A stretch of 64,000 nucleotides of DNA from Winogradskyella sp. (lineage in GTDB: Bacteria > Bacteroidota > Bacteroidia > Flavobacteriales > Flavobacteriaceae). The notes below the pieces were generated by a model. That model searched no databases. It saw only the letters and a list, made by a program, of their open reading frames with translations, and was not told the origin of the DNA. Made by a program: the position numbers and the translations under genes. The stretch is from assembly GCF_013213835.1 (NCBI RefSeq), contig NZ_JABSSU010000001.1, positions 62,001 through 126,000 on the forward strand, in the 5' to 3' direction. This document shows, piece by piece, positions 37,365-47,222 of the stretch (the first letter of the stretch is position 1; every line of letters begins with the position of its first letter).

Positions 37365-37739
37365 ATGGCAAGAATTGCAGGTGTAGACATACCAAAACAA
37401 AAAAGAGGAGTTATCTCTTTGACTTATATCTATGGAATAGGTAAAAGTAGAGCAAAAGAAATTTTAGAAACTGCTAAAGTAGACGAGAGTACAAAAGTTC
37501 AAGATTGGACAGATGCAGAGATCGGAGCGATCCGTGAAGCTGTAGGTACATTTAAGATCGAAGGTGAATTACGTTCTGAAACACAATTAAACATTAAGCG
37601 TTTAATGGATATTGGATGTTACAGAGGTATTCGTCATAGAGCTGGTCTTCCTTTAAGAGGACAACGTACTAAGAACAACTCTCGTACAAGAAAAGGTAGA
37701 AGAAAAACAGTTGCTAACAAAAAGAAAGTAACTAAGTAA
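37365..37739 (+). CDS. rpsM: 30S ribosomal protein S13
   Basis: S13 is a head protein forming bridges to the 50S subunit. The 124-residue sequence has [19 protein letters not shown], the helix-two-turn-helix [19 protein letters not shown] and the basic C-terminal [20 protein letters not shown]. It is flanked on both sides by copies of an 80-bp repeat, which is unusual for a ribosomal gene. Confidence 0.99.
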   Translation: MARIAGVDIPKQKRGVISLTYIYGIGKSRAKEILETAKVDESTKVQDWTDAEIGAIREAVGTFKIEGELRSETQLNIKRLMDIGCYRGIRHRAGLPLRGQRTKNNSRTRKGRRKTVANKKKVTK

Positions 37740-37751
37740 TAACAGACATTA

Positions 37752-37831
37752 GTCATTAGTAATTAGACGTTAGATGAATCTGTTCGAAATCGGAAGGTTT
37801 AGGATTCTAACAACTAAAAGCTAACAACTAG
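37752..37831 (+). repeat. 80-bp intergenic direct repeat, copy 2
   Basis: This copy between rpsM and rpsK matches 37274-37353 at an offset of 478 nt. The differences I see are two adjacent bases in the left arm, one A/G in ATCGAAAGG and one in the right arm. The strong identity points to a recent duplication, conversion between the two copies, or insertion of one element type twice. Confidence 0.75.
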
Positions 37832-37843
37832 AAACTTAAAAAA

Positions 37844-38227
37844 ATGGCAAAGTCAAATACAAAAAAACGTAAAGTAATTGTTGATGCAATTGGTGAAGCT
37901 CACATAACAGCATCATTTAACAACATCATCATTTCTTTAACAAACAAAAAAGGTGACGTTATTTCTTGGTCATCAGCTGGTAAAATGGGATTTAGAGGTT
38001 CTAAAAAGAACACACCATATGCAGCACAAATGGCAGCAGAAGATGCAGCAGGAGTTGCAAAAGAAGCTGGTTTAAAGAAAGTAAAAGTATACGTTAAAGG
38101 TCCTGGTAACGGTAGAGAATCTGCTATCAGATCAATTCATAATGCAGGTATTGAGGTATCAGAAATTGTAGATGTTACTCCACTACCACATAATGGTTGT
38201 CGTCCTCCAAAGAGACGTAGAGTATAA
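37844..38227 (+). CDS. rpsK: 30S ribosomal protein S11
   Basis: S11 lies on the platform and lines the E-site mRNA path. The 127-residue protein has [41 protein letters not shown] and the C-terminal [17 protein letters not shown]. It is the last gene before a strong terminator at 38250-38288, so it closes the first transcription unit of the superoperon. Confidence 0.99.
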   Translation: MAKSNTKKRKVIVDAIGEAHITASFNNIIISLTNKKGDVISWSSAGKMGFRGSKKNTPYAAQMAAEDAAGVAKEAGLKKVKVYVKGPGNGRESAIRSIHNAGIEVSEIVDVTPLPHNGCRPPKRRRV

Positions 38228-38249
38228 TACATACACATATGTAGATGAG

Positions 38250-38288
38250 ATTAATATCAATCGTTTATGCGGTTGATATTAATTTTTT
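38250..38288 (+). terminator. Intrinsic terminator after rpsK
   Basis: Bases 38250-38263 pair with 38270-38283 over 14 positions (one T-G wobble) around the loop TTTATG, and a run of T to 38288 follows. This is a full rho-independent terminator between rpsK and rpsD. The next promoter overlaps its 3' arm. Confidence 0.85.
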
Positions 38289-38299
38289 ATGTACATTTG
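38273..38299 (+). promoter_or_regulatory. Promoter of rpsD-rpoA-rplQ
   Basis: TACATTTG at 38292-38299, followed by C, is an exact -7 box. A TTG lies at 38273-38275, 16 nt upstream, inside the 3' arm of the terminator; this is shorter than the ideal 19. The promoter would restart transcription directly after termination and give rpsD a leader of about 95 nt. Confidence 0.65.
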
Positions 38300-38398
38300 C
38301 AAACCGAAAAAATAAACAAGTATCAACGAGAGATTAAGGATAGTAGAAGGATAAGCTTAAGACCTTAATTTTATTATCACTCTCAAAATTAATTTAAA

Positions 38399-39004
38399 AT
38401 GGCAAGATATACTGGTCCTAAAACTAAAATAGCTAGAAAATTTGGTCAAGCTATCTTCGGAGATGACAAAGCCTTCGAAAAAAGAAATTATCCTCCAGGA
38501 CAACATGGTCCTAACAAAAGAAGAGGTAAGAAATCTGAATACGCTATCCAATTAATGGAGAAGCAAAAAGCTAAATATACTTACGGTATTTTAGAGCGTC
38601 AATTCAGAAACATGTTCAAAAGAGCTACAGCTGCTCAAGGTATTACTGGTGAAGTTTTATTACAATTATGTGAGTCTCGTTTAGATAACGTGGTTTTCAG
38701 AATGGGTATCGCACCAACAAGAAGTGCAGCAAGACAATTAGTATCTCACAGACACATTACAGTAAATGGTGAAAAGGTAAATATTCCTTCTTACCAATTA
38801 AAAGCTGGTGATGTTGTAGGTGTAAGAGAAAAGTCTAAGTCTTTAGAAGCTATTCAAAATTCATTAGCTAACTCTAGCAATGTATACGAGTGGATTACTT
38901 GGAACAATGATACAAAAGAAGGTACTTATGTTTCTGTTCCTGCAAGAATCCAAATTCCAGAGCAAATCAATGAGCAGTTCATCGTAGAACTTTACTCTAA
39001 ATAA
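38399..39004 (+). CDS. rpsD: 30S ribosomal protein S4
   Basis: S4 starts 16S assembly and in several bacteria represses its own operon. The 201-residue protein has [39 protein letters not shown] and the S4 domain with [20 protein letters not shown] and [16 protein letters not shown]. It lacks the N-terminal cysteine cluster of zinc-binding S4. It has its own promoter and a leader of about 95 nt. Confidence 0.99.
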   Translation: MARYTGPKTKIARKFGQAIFGDDKAFEKRNYPPGQHGPNKRRGKKSEYAIQLMEKQKAKYTYGILERQFRNMFKRATAAQGITGEVLLQLCESRLDNVVFRMGIAPTRSAARQLVSHRHITVNGEKVNIPSYQLKAGDVVGVREKSKSLEAIQNSLANSSNVYEWITWNNDTKEGTYVSVPARIQIPEQINEQFIVELYSK

Positions 39005-39019
39005 TAATTTAATAATCAT

Positions 39020-39085
39020 ATTGGTATTTGGCCAAAGGGTTTATGGTCTTCTTCAAACCTCTAAACCGCGCAACCAAATAACAAT
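39020..39085 (+). promoter_or_regulatory. Structured rpsD-rpoA spacer
   Basis: ATTGGTATTTGG (39020-39031) pairs with CCAAATAACAAT (39074-39085) at 11 of 12 positions. Inside, GGGTTT (39037-39042) can pair with AAACCT (39055-39060). No T tract and no promoter box is visible, so a folded RNA that tunes rpoA translation is more likely than a terminator. Confidence 0.5.
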
Positions 39086-39102
39086 TAAAACGAAGAACAA
39101 AA

Positions 39103-40095
39103 ATGGCAATATTAAATTTTCAGAAGCCTGACAAGGTAATCATGATCGATTCTACTGATTTTGAAGGTAAGTTTGAATTCAGACCTTTAGAACCAGGATA
39201 CGGATTAACAGTAGGTAATGCATTAAGAAGAGTTTTGTTATCTTCTTTAGAAGGTTTTGCAATTACATCTGTAAGAATAGAAGGTGTAGAGCACGAATTC
39301 TATACAATTTCTGGTGTAGTTGAAGACGTTACTGAAATGATCTTAAACTTAAAGCAAGTTAACTTTAAGCGTCAAATTGACGAAGTTGATAACGAAACTG
39401 TTACAATTTCAATCTCTGGACAAGATCAAATTACTGCAGGTGACTTCCAGAAGTTTATCTCTGGTTTCCAAGTATTAAATACAGACTTAGTAATCTGTAA
39501 CTTAGATCCTAAGGTAAACATCAACATGGAGATTACTATAGAAAAAGGTAGAGGTTATGTGCCAGCAGAGGAGAACAAAAAAGCTTCTGCACCTATCGGG
39601 ACAATCTTTACAGATTCTATTTACACGCCAATAAAGAATGTTAAGTATGGTATCGAGAACTTCCGTGTTGAGCAAAAGACGGATTATGAAAAATTAGTTT
39701 TCGAAATTATTACTGACGGATCTATTCACCCAAAAGATGCTTTAACAGAAGCAGCTAAAATATTAATTCACCACTTCATGTTATTCTCGGATGAGCGTAT
39801 CACTCTTGAAGCTGATGAAATAGCACAAACAGAAACTTATGATGAAGAATCACTTCACATGAGACAATTATTGAAAACTAAATTAGTTGATATGGATTTG
39901 TCTGTACGTGCACTTAACTGTTTAAAAGCTGCAGAAGTTGATACATTAGGTGATTTAGTATCATTTAATAAAAATGACTTAATGAAATTTAGAAACTTTG
40001 GTAAGAAGTCTTTAACTGAGCTAGAAGAGCTTGTAAACGTTAAAGGTCTTAACTTCGGAATGGATTTAAGCAAATATAAATTAGATAAAGATTAA
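39103..40095 (+). CDS. rpoA: DNA-directed RNA polymerase subunit alpha
   Basis: RpoA dimerises to nucleate RNA polymerase and binds regulators. The 330-residue protein has the N-terminal assembly domain with [20 protein letters not shown] and [19 protein letters not shown] (about 25-62), a linker, and the C-terminal domain (about 255-320) with [19 protein letters not shown] and [13 protein letters not shown]. It lies between rpsD and rplQ with structured spacers of 98 and 112 nt. Confidence 0.99.
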   Translation: MAILNFQKPDKVIMIDSTDFEGKFEFRPLEPGYGLTVGNALRRVLLSSLEGFAITSVRIEGVEHEFYTISGVVEDVTEMILNLKQVNFKRQIDEVDNETVTISISGQDQITAGDFQKFISGFQVLNTDLVICNLDPKVNINMEITIEKGRGYVPAEENKKASAPIGTIFTDSIYTPIKNVKYGIENFRVEQKTDYEKLVFEIITDGSIHPKDALTEAAKILIHHFMLFSDERITLEADEIAQTETYDEESLHMRQLLKTKLVDMDLSVRALNCLKAAEVDTLGDLVSFNKNDLMKFRNFGKKSLTELEELVNVKGLNFGMDLSKYKLDKD

Positions 40096-40103
40096 GGATT
40101 GTC

Positions 40104-40123
40104 ATTCCTTTGAAAGCAGGAAT
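40104..40123 (+). repeat. Palindromic repeat, copy 2 (ATTCCTTT type)
   Basis: ATTCCT pairs with AGGAAT around an imperfect inner part with a GAAA loop, 8 nt after the rpoA stop. The bases after it read CTCATTC. It belongs with the palindromes at 26416-26435 and 40848-40867 by arm sequence, length (20 nt) and ATCT tail. Confidence 0.6.
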
Positions 40124-40207
40124 CTCATTCTACAAATACAATTATTAATAATCATATTTTGCTCCTCGAATTAACGAGTTTGGTAGCAAGATGATAAAAC
40201 AAAAGTC

Positions 40208-40684
40208 ATGAGACACGGAAAAAAATTCAACCACTTAGGAAGAAAAACAGCTCACAGAAAAGCAATGTTGGCAAATATGGCTTGTTCTTTAATAGAGCAC
40301 AAGCGTATCAACACTACAGTTGCAAAAGCAAAAGCTTTAAAACAATTTGTTGAGCCTTTAGTAACTAAATCTAAAGAAGACACTACACACAACAGACGTA
40401 TTGTAATGTCTAAGTTAAAGCAAAAGCAAGCTGTAACTGAATTATTTAGAGATGTAGCTGCTAAAGTTGGTGATCGTCCAGGTGGATATACACGTATCAT
40501 TAAGTTAGGTAACCGTTTAGGTGATAACGCTGATATGGCAATGATAGAATTAGTAGATTACAATGAGTTATACAACGCTGGTAAGCCTGCTAAGAAAACA
40601 ACTCGTAGAAGTAGAAGAGGTGGAAAGAAAGCTGTTGCGGCTGCTGCACCAGTAGAAACTAAAGCTACGAACGAAGAAGAATAA
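40208..40684 (+). CDS. rplQ: 50S ribosomal protein L17
   Basis: L17 borders the tunnel exit. The 158-residue protein has [40 protein letters not shown] and [20 protein letters not shown], which end the conserved core at about 120. A basic then Ala/Glu-rich tail of about 40 residues follows, as is common in Bacteroidota L17. It closes the superoperon before a strong terminator. Confidence 0.99.
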   Translation: MRHGKKFNHLGRKTAHRKAMLANMACSLIEHKRINTTVAKAKALKQFVEPLVTKSKEDTTHNRRIVMSKLKQKQAVTELFRDVAAKVGDRPGGYTRIIKLGNRLGDNADMAMIELVDYNELYNAGKPAKKTTRRSRRGGKKAVAAAAPVETKATNEEE

Positions 40685-40796
40685 AAATGCATTTAAGACG
40701 AACCAACTTCCAATCATCTTTTACTATAGATTTAGGACAGTTATTCGTTTTTAAAAAATCTCGATTATCGAGTGTTAATAAGCATTAATAAATATG

Positions 40797-40830
40797 AAGG
40801 ATAAACTTTTTTAGTTTATCCTTTTTTTTT
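40797..40830 (+). terminator. Terminator at the end of the ribosomal operon
   Basis: AAGGATAAACT (40797-40807) pairs perfectly with AGTTTATCCTT (40813-40823) around five T, and T runs on to 40830. It is a classical rho-independent terminator lying 112 nt after the rplQ stop. Confidence 0.9.
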
Positions 40831-40847
40831 GGAATTTTGCAAAACTC

Positions 40848-40867
40848 ATTTCTGTACAAACAGAAAT
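40848..40867 (+). repeat. Palindromic repeat, copy 3 (ATTTCTGT type), carA leader
   Basis: ATTTCTGT pairs perfectly with ACAGAAAT around ACAA and is followed by CTT, 17 nt before the carA ATG. It is a variant of the palindromes at 26416-26435 and 40104-40123, with A-T in place of the inner C-G pair. In this place it would fold in the leader RNA of carA. Confidence 0.55.
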
Positions 40868-40884
40868 CTTTTTAAATATTGCAC

Positions 40885-41988
40885 ATGAAATATAAACAAC
40901 GAAAAAAGGCATTAATTCTATTAGCAGATGGAACAATTTTTCATGGAAAGTCTATAGGTAAAGAAGGCACTTCATTTGGTGAAGTATGTTTTAATACTGG
41001 AACTACTGGTTATCAAGAAATTTTTACTGATCCTTCATACTTTGGGCAATTAATGGTTACTACCAATGCACATATTGGTAATTACGGTACTAAAGAAGAA
41101 GAGGTTGAATCTGATACAGTAAAGATTGCTGGTCTTATTTGTAAGAACTTTAGTTTTGAGTATTCAAGACCTGGTGGCGATGCGTCGTTAGAAGAGTTTT
41201 TCGAAAAGCACAACACTATGGCAATTGCGGATGTAGATACAAGAGCTTTAGTAAGTTATATCAGGGATCATGGCGCAATGAATGCCGTAATTACTACAGA
41301 TGTAGATAATGTTGCTGCATTAAAGGAACAGTTAGCTGAGCAACCAAAAATGGAAGGTTTAGAATTGGCTTCAAAAGTATCTACAAAAGAGCCATATTAT
41401 TTTGGTGATGAAAATGCGACGTATAAAATTTCAGCTTTAGATATTGGTATTAAGAAGAATATCCTTAGAAATTTAGCAAGTAGAGATGCATATATTAAAG
41501 TATTTCCACATAATGCTAAATTTGAAGAATTAGAGGCTTTTAATCCAGATGGTTATTTTATTTCTAATGGACCTGGCGATCCAGAACCATTAGTAGAGGC
41601 ACAAGCTGTTGCTAAAGAAATTATAGAAAAGAATAAGCCATTATTCGGAATTTGTTTAGGTCATCAAGTTATTGCATTAGCTAATGGAATTTCGACTTAC
41701 AAAATGCATAATGGACATAGAGGAATAAATCACCCAGTAAAAAACTTAATTACAGGTAAAGGTGAAATCACATCTCAAAACCATGGGTTTGCTATCAATA
41801 GAGAAGAAACTGAAGCAAATGAGAATGTAGAAATTACGCATGTGCATCTTAATGACAATACTGTAGCTGGTATAAAAATTAAAGATAAAAATTGCTTCTC
41901 GGTACAGTATCATCCAGAAGCAAGTCCTGGACCAAACGATTCGGTCTATTTATTCGATCAATTTATTGAGAATATAAAGAATAGTTAA
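40885..41988 (+). CDS. carA: Carbamoyl-phosphate synthase small subunit
   Basis: CarA is the glutaminase subunit that feeds ammonia to CarB for carbamoyl phosphate, used for arginine and pyrimidines. The 367-residue protein has the N-terminal domain with GEVCFNTGTTGYQEIFTDPS, and the class I amidotransferase domain with the nucleophile Cys in FGICLGHQVIALANG and the His/Glu pair in VQYHPEASPGPND. I start at the ATG at 40885. carB is not adjacent: eno follows after a terminator. A palindrome lies in the leader. Confidence 0.97.
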   Translation: MKYKQRKKALILLADGTIFHGKSIGKEGTSFGEVCFNTGTTGYQEIFTDPSYFGQLMVTTNAHIGNYGTKEEEVESDTVKIAGLICKNFSFEYSRPGGDASLEEFFEKHNTMAIADVDTRALVSYIRDHGAMNAVITTDVDNVAALKEQLAEQPKMEGLELASKVSTKEPYYFGDENATYKISALDIGIKKNILRNLASRDAYIKVFPHNAKFEELEAFNPDGYFISNGPGDPEPLVEAQAVAKEIIEKNKPLFGICLGHQVIALANGISTYKMHNGHRGINHPVKNLITGKGEITSQNHGFAINREETEANENVEITHVHLNDNTVAGIKIKDKNCFSVQYHPEASPGPNDSVYLFDQFIENIKNS

Positions 41989-41992
41989 TAGG

Positions 41993-42030
41993 AAAAACGC
42001 AACAAAATTTTACATTTGTTGCGTTTTTTT
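41993..42030 (+). terminator. Terminator after carA
   Basis: AAAAACGCAACAAA (41993-42006) pairs over 14 bases with 42015-42028 around ATTTTACA, and T continues to 42030. It starts 4 nt after the carA stop. Confidence 0.9.
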
Positions 42031-42102
42031 AGTTACGAAAACATTATCGTAAATATTAATCCTAATAAGGCGTTTTCACAAGGAAATCAGCCATCAATTT
42101 AG

Positions 42103-42110
42103 TAAATTTG
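42103..42110 (+). promoter_or_regulatory. -7 box of eno
   Basis: TAAATTTG is an exact TAnnTTTG box, 33 nt before the eno start. A TTG at the standard distance was not found. Confidence 0.55.
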
Positions 42111-42131
42111 AACATATAACATTTAAACTAA

Positions 42132-43436
<1,305 letters not shown>

Positions 43437-43464
43437 TTTATACTTATTTTAATCAAAAATATTG

Positions 43465-43500
43465 AAGGCGATTATCAAGCGATAATCGCTTTTCTTTTTT
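43465..43500 (+). terminator. Terminator after eno
   Basis: GCGATTATC (43468-43476) pairs with GATAATCGC (43481-43489) around AAGC, the stem grows by AAG / CTT-like pairs, and a T-rich tract follows to 43500. It begins 28 nt after the eno stop. Confidence 0.88.
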
Positions 43501-43569
43501 ATAGAGTTTCTAGATGCTTCAATTGTTAAATCGATTGTAAAACTCCTTCCGAAATCGTTTGATATTTTG

Positions 43570-43580
43570 TAATTTTACGG
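43570..43580 (+). promoter_or_regulatory. Possible gltA promoter element
   Basis: TAATTTTACGG stands 34 nt before the gltA ATG. It departs from TAnnTTTG but the same TAATTTTACG ten-mer occurs 20 nt before the ctlX-like gene at 58496-58505, so it may be a variant box. Confidence 0.3.
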
Positions 43581-43614
43581 TCCTTATAAATTCACAATAA
43601 ACTAATATTTAAAT

Positions 43615-44901
43615 ATGTCAGAAAAAGCTACCTTAGAAATTAATGGTGACAAGTTTGATTTGCCTATAAAAGTAGGCACAGAAAACGAAGTTGCTATTGA
43701 TATTAAAACTTTGAGAAGTGCAACAGGAGGTGTAATTACTATTGATCCTGGTTACAAAAACACGGGAAGTTGCGAAAGCGCCATTACATTCTTAGATGGT
43801 GAAAAAGGAATTCTAAGGTATAGAGGTTATTCAATTGAGGAATTAGCTGAAAAGGCTGATTTCCTAGAGGTTGCATATCTTTTGATTTTTGGTGAATTAC
43901 CAACTGAAGAGCAACTTTCAAAATTTGAAAGTGACATTAAAGAAGAGTCTGTTGTAGATGATGATATTAAGAAGATTTTAGATGCTTTCCCTAAAGCAGC
44001 ACATCCAATGGGTGTGCTATCTTCTTTAACGAGTGCGTTAACAGCATTTTATCCTGCTTCTGTAGATGTAAGATCTGAAGAAGCAATGTATCATGCAATT
44101 GTTAAGATCATGGCTAAGTTTCCAATTCTTGTAGCATGGACCATGCGAAAGAAACAAGGATTGCCTTTAGAATACGGAGATGATAATTTGGGTTATGTTG
44201 AGAACGTCCTTAAAATGATGTTTAAGAAGCCTAATAGTGAATATGTTCAAAATTCAATTCTTGTTGATGCTTTAGATAAGTTATTGATACTTCATGCTGA
44301 TCATGAGCAAAACTGTTCTGCGTCTACAGTAAGAATTGCAGGTTCTTCACATGCCGGACTATTTGTTTCTCTAGCGTCTGGTATTTCAGCACTTTGGGGA
44401 CCATTACATGGTGGGGCTAACCAAGCAGTATTAGAAATGCTTGAAGCTATTAAAGAAGATGGTGGCGACACTAAGAAGTATATGGCTAAAGCAAAAGACA
44501 AAGAAGATCCATTCCGTCTTATGGGCTTTGGGCACAGAGTATATAAAAACTTTGACCCAAGAGCTAGAATTATCAAAAAGGCTGCTGATGAAGTATTAGG
44601 TGACTTAGGTGTTGAAGATCCAATTTTAGATATTGCTAAAGGTCTTGAACAAGAAGCTTTAGATGATCAATACTTTGTGGATAGAAAGTTATACCCTAAT
44701 GTAGATTTCTATTCGGGAATAATCTATAGAGCAATGGGTATTCCTGTAGAAATGTTTACAGTAATGTTTGCACTAGGTCGCTTGCCGGGTTGGATTGCCC
44801 AATGGAGAGAAATGCGTCTAAGAAAAGAGCCGATTGGTCGTCCTCGTCAGTTATACACTGGTGAAACCTATAGACCTTTCAAAACAATTAACGAAAGATA
44901 A
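43615..44901 (+). CDS. gltA: Citrate synthase
   Basis: Citrate synthase condenses oxaloacetate with acetyl-CoA at the entry of the TCA cycle. The 428-residue length and N-terminal beta domain (about 1-50) mark the hexameric type II form found in Gram-negative bacteria. Catalytic motifs are visible: HADHEQNCSASTVRIAGSSH with the first His, GPLHGGANQAVLEML with the second, and MGFGHRVYKNFDPRA; the last part has LYPNVDFYSGIIYRAMG with the catalytic Asp. It is bounded by terminators and appears monocistronic. Confidence 0.98.
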   Translation: MSEKATLEINGDKFDLPIKVGTENEVAIDIKTLRSATGGVITIDPGYKNTGSCESAITFLDGEKGILRYRGYSIEELAEKADFLEVAYLLIFGELPTEEQLSKFESDIKEESVVDDDIKKILDAFPKAAHPMGVLSSLTSALTAFYPASVDVRSEEAMYHAIVKIMAKFPILVAWTMRKKQGLPLEYGDDNLGYVENVLKMMFKKPNSEYVQNSILVDALDKLLILHADHEQNCSASTVRIAGSSHAGLFVSLASGISALWGPLHGGANQAVLEMLEAIKEDGGDTKKYMAKAKDKEDPFRLMGFGHRVYKNFDPRARIIKKAADEVLGDLGVEDPILDIAKGLEQEALDDQYFVDRKLYPNVDFYSGIIYRAMGIPVEMFTVMFALGRLPGWIAQWREMRLRKEPIGRPRQLYTGETYRPFKTINER

Positions 44902-44920
44902 GAAATCTCTTAAATGATAA

Positions 44921-44955
44921 AAAAGCTTCATAATAATTATGAAGCTTTTGTATTT
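44921..44955 (+). terminator. Terminator after gltA
   Basis: AAAAGCTTCATAA (44921-44933) pairs over 13 bases with TTATGAAGCTTTT (44937-44949) around TAA; GTATTTT follows. It is the third clear terminator in the carA-eno-gltA stretch. It ends 9 nt before the next start codon, so the next gene's promoter must overlap it or be weak. Confidence 0.8.
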
Positions 44956-44963
44956 TAGGCTTT

Positions 44964-45875
44964 ATGAAATTAAACATAAACAACGAAACTTCGCGATTAA
45001 GAGCAGTGGTATTAGGAACTGCAAAGAGTAATGGGCCAATACCTTCAATTGAAGAAGCTTATGATCCAAAATCAATCGAACACATCAAAGCTGGCACATA
45101 TCCACTAGAAGAGGATATGATTAAAGAAATGGAAGCTGTTGCAAATGTGTTGAAGAAGTATGATGTAAAAGTTTATAGACCAGAGGTAATAAAGGATTAT
45201 AATCAGATATTCTCGAGAGATATTTCGTTTGTAATAGAAGATAAAATTATTATTGCCAATATTTTGCCTAACCGAGAGCGAGAGATAGATGCCATAGAAC
45301 ATGTTTGGGCTTTAATTGACAAGGAAAGTAGGATTAAACTACCTGAGGAATGTCATGTAGAAGGTGGTGATGTTATGCCTTGGAATGAATATATTTTTAT
45401 AGGTACATATACTGGCGAAGATTATCCAGATTTTATCACTGCAAGAACAAATATTCAGGCTGTAAATGCTATTCAAGAGTTATTTCCTCATAAAAAGGTA
45501 AAAGCTTTTGAGCTTAGAAAGTCAAATACAAATCCAAAAGAAAATGCCTTGCATTTAGATTGTTGTTTTCAGCCAATAGGAAAAGATAAAGCTATTATTC
45601 ATAAAAATGGATTTTTGGTTGAAAGTGAGTACCAGTGGTTGGTTGATTACTTTGGAAAAGGCAATGTCTTTGAAATTACAAAGGAGGAAATGTATAATAT
45701 GAATAGTAACATATTTTCAATTTCTGAAGATATTATCATTTCAGAACAAAACTTCACTAGATTAAATACTTGGTTACGACAAAATGGCTTTACAGTAGAA
45801 GAAGTCCCTTATGCTGAGATTGCGAAGCAAGAAGGTTTACTACGTTGCTCAACAATGCCACTAATAAGAGATTAA
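44964..45875 (+). CDS. Amidinotransferase / dimethylargininase-fold enzyme
   Basis: A 303-residue guanidino-group-modifying enzyme of the penta-beta/alpha propeller superfamily (arginine deiminase, DDAH, glycine amidinotransferase). The catalytic Cys is Cys-295 in LLRCSTMPL, the His is in ENALHLDCCFQPIG (about 196), and CHVEGGDVMPW (about 129-139) supplies the acidic residue region. The substrate cannot be read from the sequence; the family annotation would be DDAH-like or amidinotransferase-like. The protein starts 14 nt beyond the gltA hairpin. A second, distant member of the superfamily is at 58525-59457. Confidence 0.8.
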   Translation: MKLNINNETSRLRAVVLGTAKSNGPIPSIEEAYDPKSIEHIKAGTYPLEEDMIKEMEAVANVLKKYDVKVYRPEVIKDYNQIFSRDISFVIEDKIIIANILPNREREIDAIEHVWALIDKESRIKLPEECHVEGGDVMPWNEYIFIGTYTGEDYPDFITARTNIQAVNAIQELFPHKKVKAFELRKSNTNPKENALHLDCCFQPIGKDKAIIHKNGFLVESEYQWLVDYFGKGNVFEITKEEMYNMNSNIFSISEDIIISEQNFTRLNTWLRQNGFTVEEVPYAEIAKQEGLLRCSTMPLIRD

Positions 45876-45927
45876 ATTACTTGCTTTTTCATTATTAATG
45901 ATTTTCATTTGTCAAAATTAATTTAAC

Positions 45928-47220
45928 ATGAAAATTTTTACACTACTACTTTTATTTTCTTTACCGCTATATTCTCAAGTTAATTTTCAAAAGGGTTATA
46001 TAATTGATAATTCTAATAATAAATTTGAATGTTTAATAAAAAACAAGGATTGGAAAAAGAGTCCTGAGGAAATAATTTATAAGTTAAGTGATAATTCTCG
46101 GGAAGAAAAAATATCGCTTAGTGAATTAAAAGAGTTTAGAATACAAAATACAGATAATTTTTACAAAAGGCGTAGTGTAAATAAACAGTTGGTGGGTTCA
46201 TTTTGGGAGGAGATGAAACTATCAAATAATATGGTATTGCTTAGAGTATTAGTTGAAGGGCAATCTGATTTGTTGGAGGTTCATACTAATGGAAAATACT
46301 ATTTTTTTTATGAAAGGGATGACGTCTTAGTGATGCTTGACTATGAACGTACAGTTGATGAGAATAATAAGATAAAAGAAAATGCGAAGTATAAAAAGCA
46401 GCTTTATGATAATTTTAAGTGCAAAAATTTCACTTTAAAAGACTACTCTTCCTTGAGATATAATAGTACAAAGTTATCAGATTTCTTTTCTGAATATAAT
46501 GATTGTATGGGTGAAGGTTATACCAACTTACATAAAAAAAGAACAAAAACTAAAATAAAATTAAAGTTAAAAGGTGGTATGAATTTTAATTCGAGTGTTA
46601 CAGATAAAGCGAGTGGCTATTTACTATCTTATACAACACCACCTTTTTCAGGAAGTCCATTTGGTGAGGATGTAGTAAGAAATTATGGCGGTATTAGTAA
46701 TTATAATGTAAGCAATTATTCTTCTTTTGGATTTGAGTTGGAAATGCGTTTACCCTTTGGACAAAATAATTGGAGTTTATTTATTGCACCAAATTATCAT
46801 AATATACAGGAAGTAGAAGAGAGTATCGCTTTTACAGAACCTAATATTGCAAATTTCGAGATTACTTCTACATTGTCTTATTCATTTATTCAGGCTCCTT
46901 TAGGTATAAGGCATTATTTTGACATTAGTGATAACTTAGAATTGTTTTCACAATTAGCTTATTCACAGAGTATTATTATGAGTTCTAGTCAAAATACTGT
47001 TATCGAAGAGGAATCTATATCTCCGACACCTTATTTTTTTCGACGAAAAGCAAATATGGACAAAAAATCCAATTCAGGCGGTTTTTTTGGTATAGGATTG
47101 ACTTATGCAAATAAATATATGGTAGAAATTAATTATTACAGCTTAGGAATAAATTTAGATGATGACTATCAAATGAATATGAAAGGATTTTCTATAAACG
47201 CCGCTTTTACCATTTTTTAG
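45928..47220 (+). CDS. Outer-membrane beta-barrel-type hypothetical protein
   Basis: A 430-residue protein with a signal peptide (MKIFTLLLLFSLPLYSQ). The first half (about 20-190) is a mixed soluble part with an EIIYKLSDNSREEKISLSEL segment. The second half, from about 205 (KTKIKLKLKGGMNFNSS), shows alternating aromatic strands ending GFSINAAFTIF, as expected of a PorT-like outer-membrane barrel. No function is recognised. It ends 2 nt before the stop of the convergent ACBP gene. The base composition is AT-rich, like its neighbours. Confidence 0.7.
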   Translation: MKIFTLLLLFSLPLYSQVNFQKGYIIDNSNNKFECLIKNKDWKKSPEEIIYKLSDNSREEKISLSELKEFRIQNTDNFYKRRSVNKQLVGSFWEEMKLSNNMVLLRVLVEGQSDLLEVHTNGKYYFFYERDDVLVMLDYERTVDENNKIKENAKYKKQLYDNFKCKNFTLKDYSSLRYNSTKLSDFFSEYNDCMGEGYTNLHKKRTKTKIKLKLKGGMNFNSSVTDKASGYLLSYTTPPFSGSPFGEDVVRNYGGISNYNVSNYSSFGFELEMRLPFGQNNWSLFIAPNYHNIQEVEESIAFTEPNIANFEITSTLSYSFIQAPLGIRHYFDISDNLELFSQLAYSQSIIMSSSQNTVIEEESISPTPYFFRRKANMDKKSNSGGFFGIGLTYANKYMVEINYYSLGINLDDDYQMNMKGFSINAAFTIF

Positions 47221-47222
47221 CT

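Noticed and set aside
37274..37831. CRISPR-like array from the repeated spacers around rpsM
   Set aside because: There are only two copies, 478 nt apart, separated by a gene; no regular spacers and no cas genes exist.
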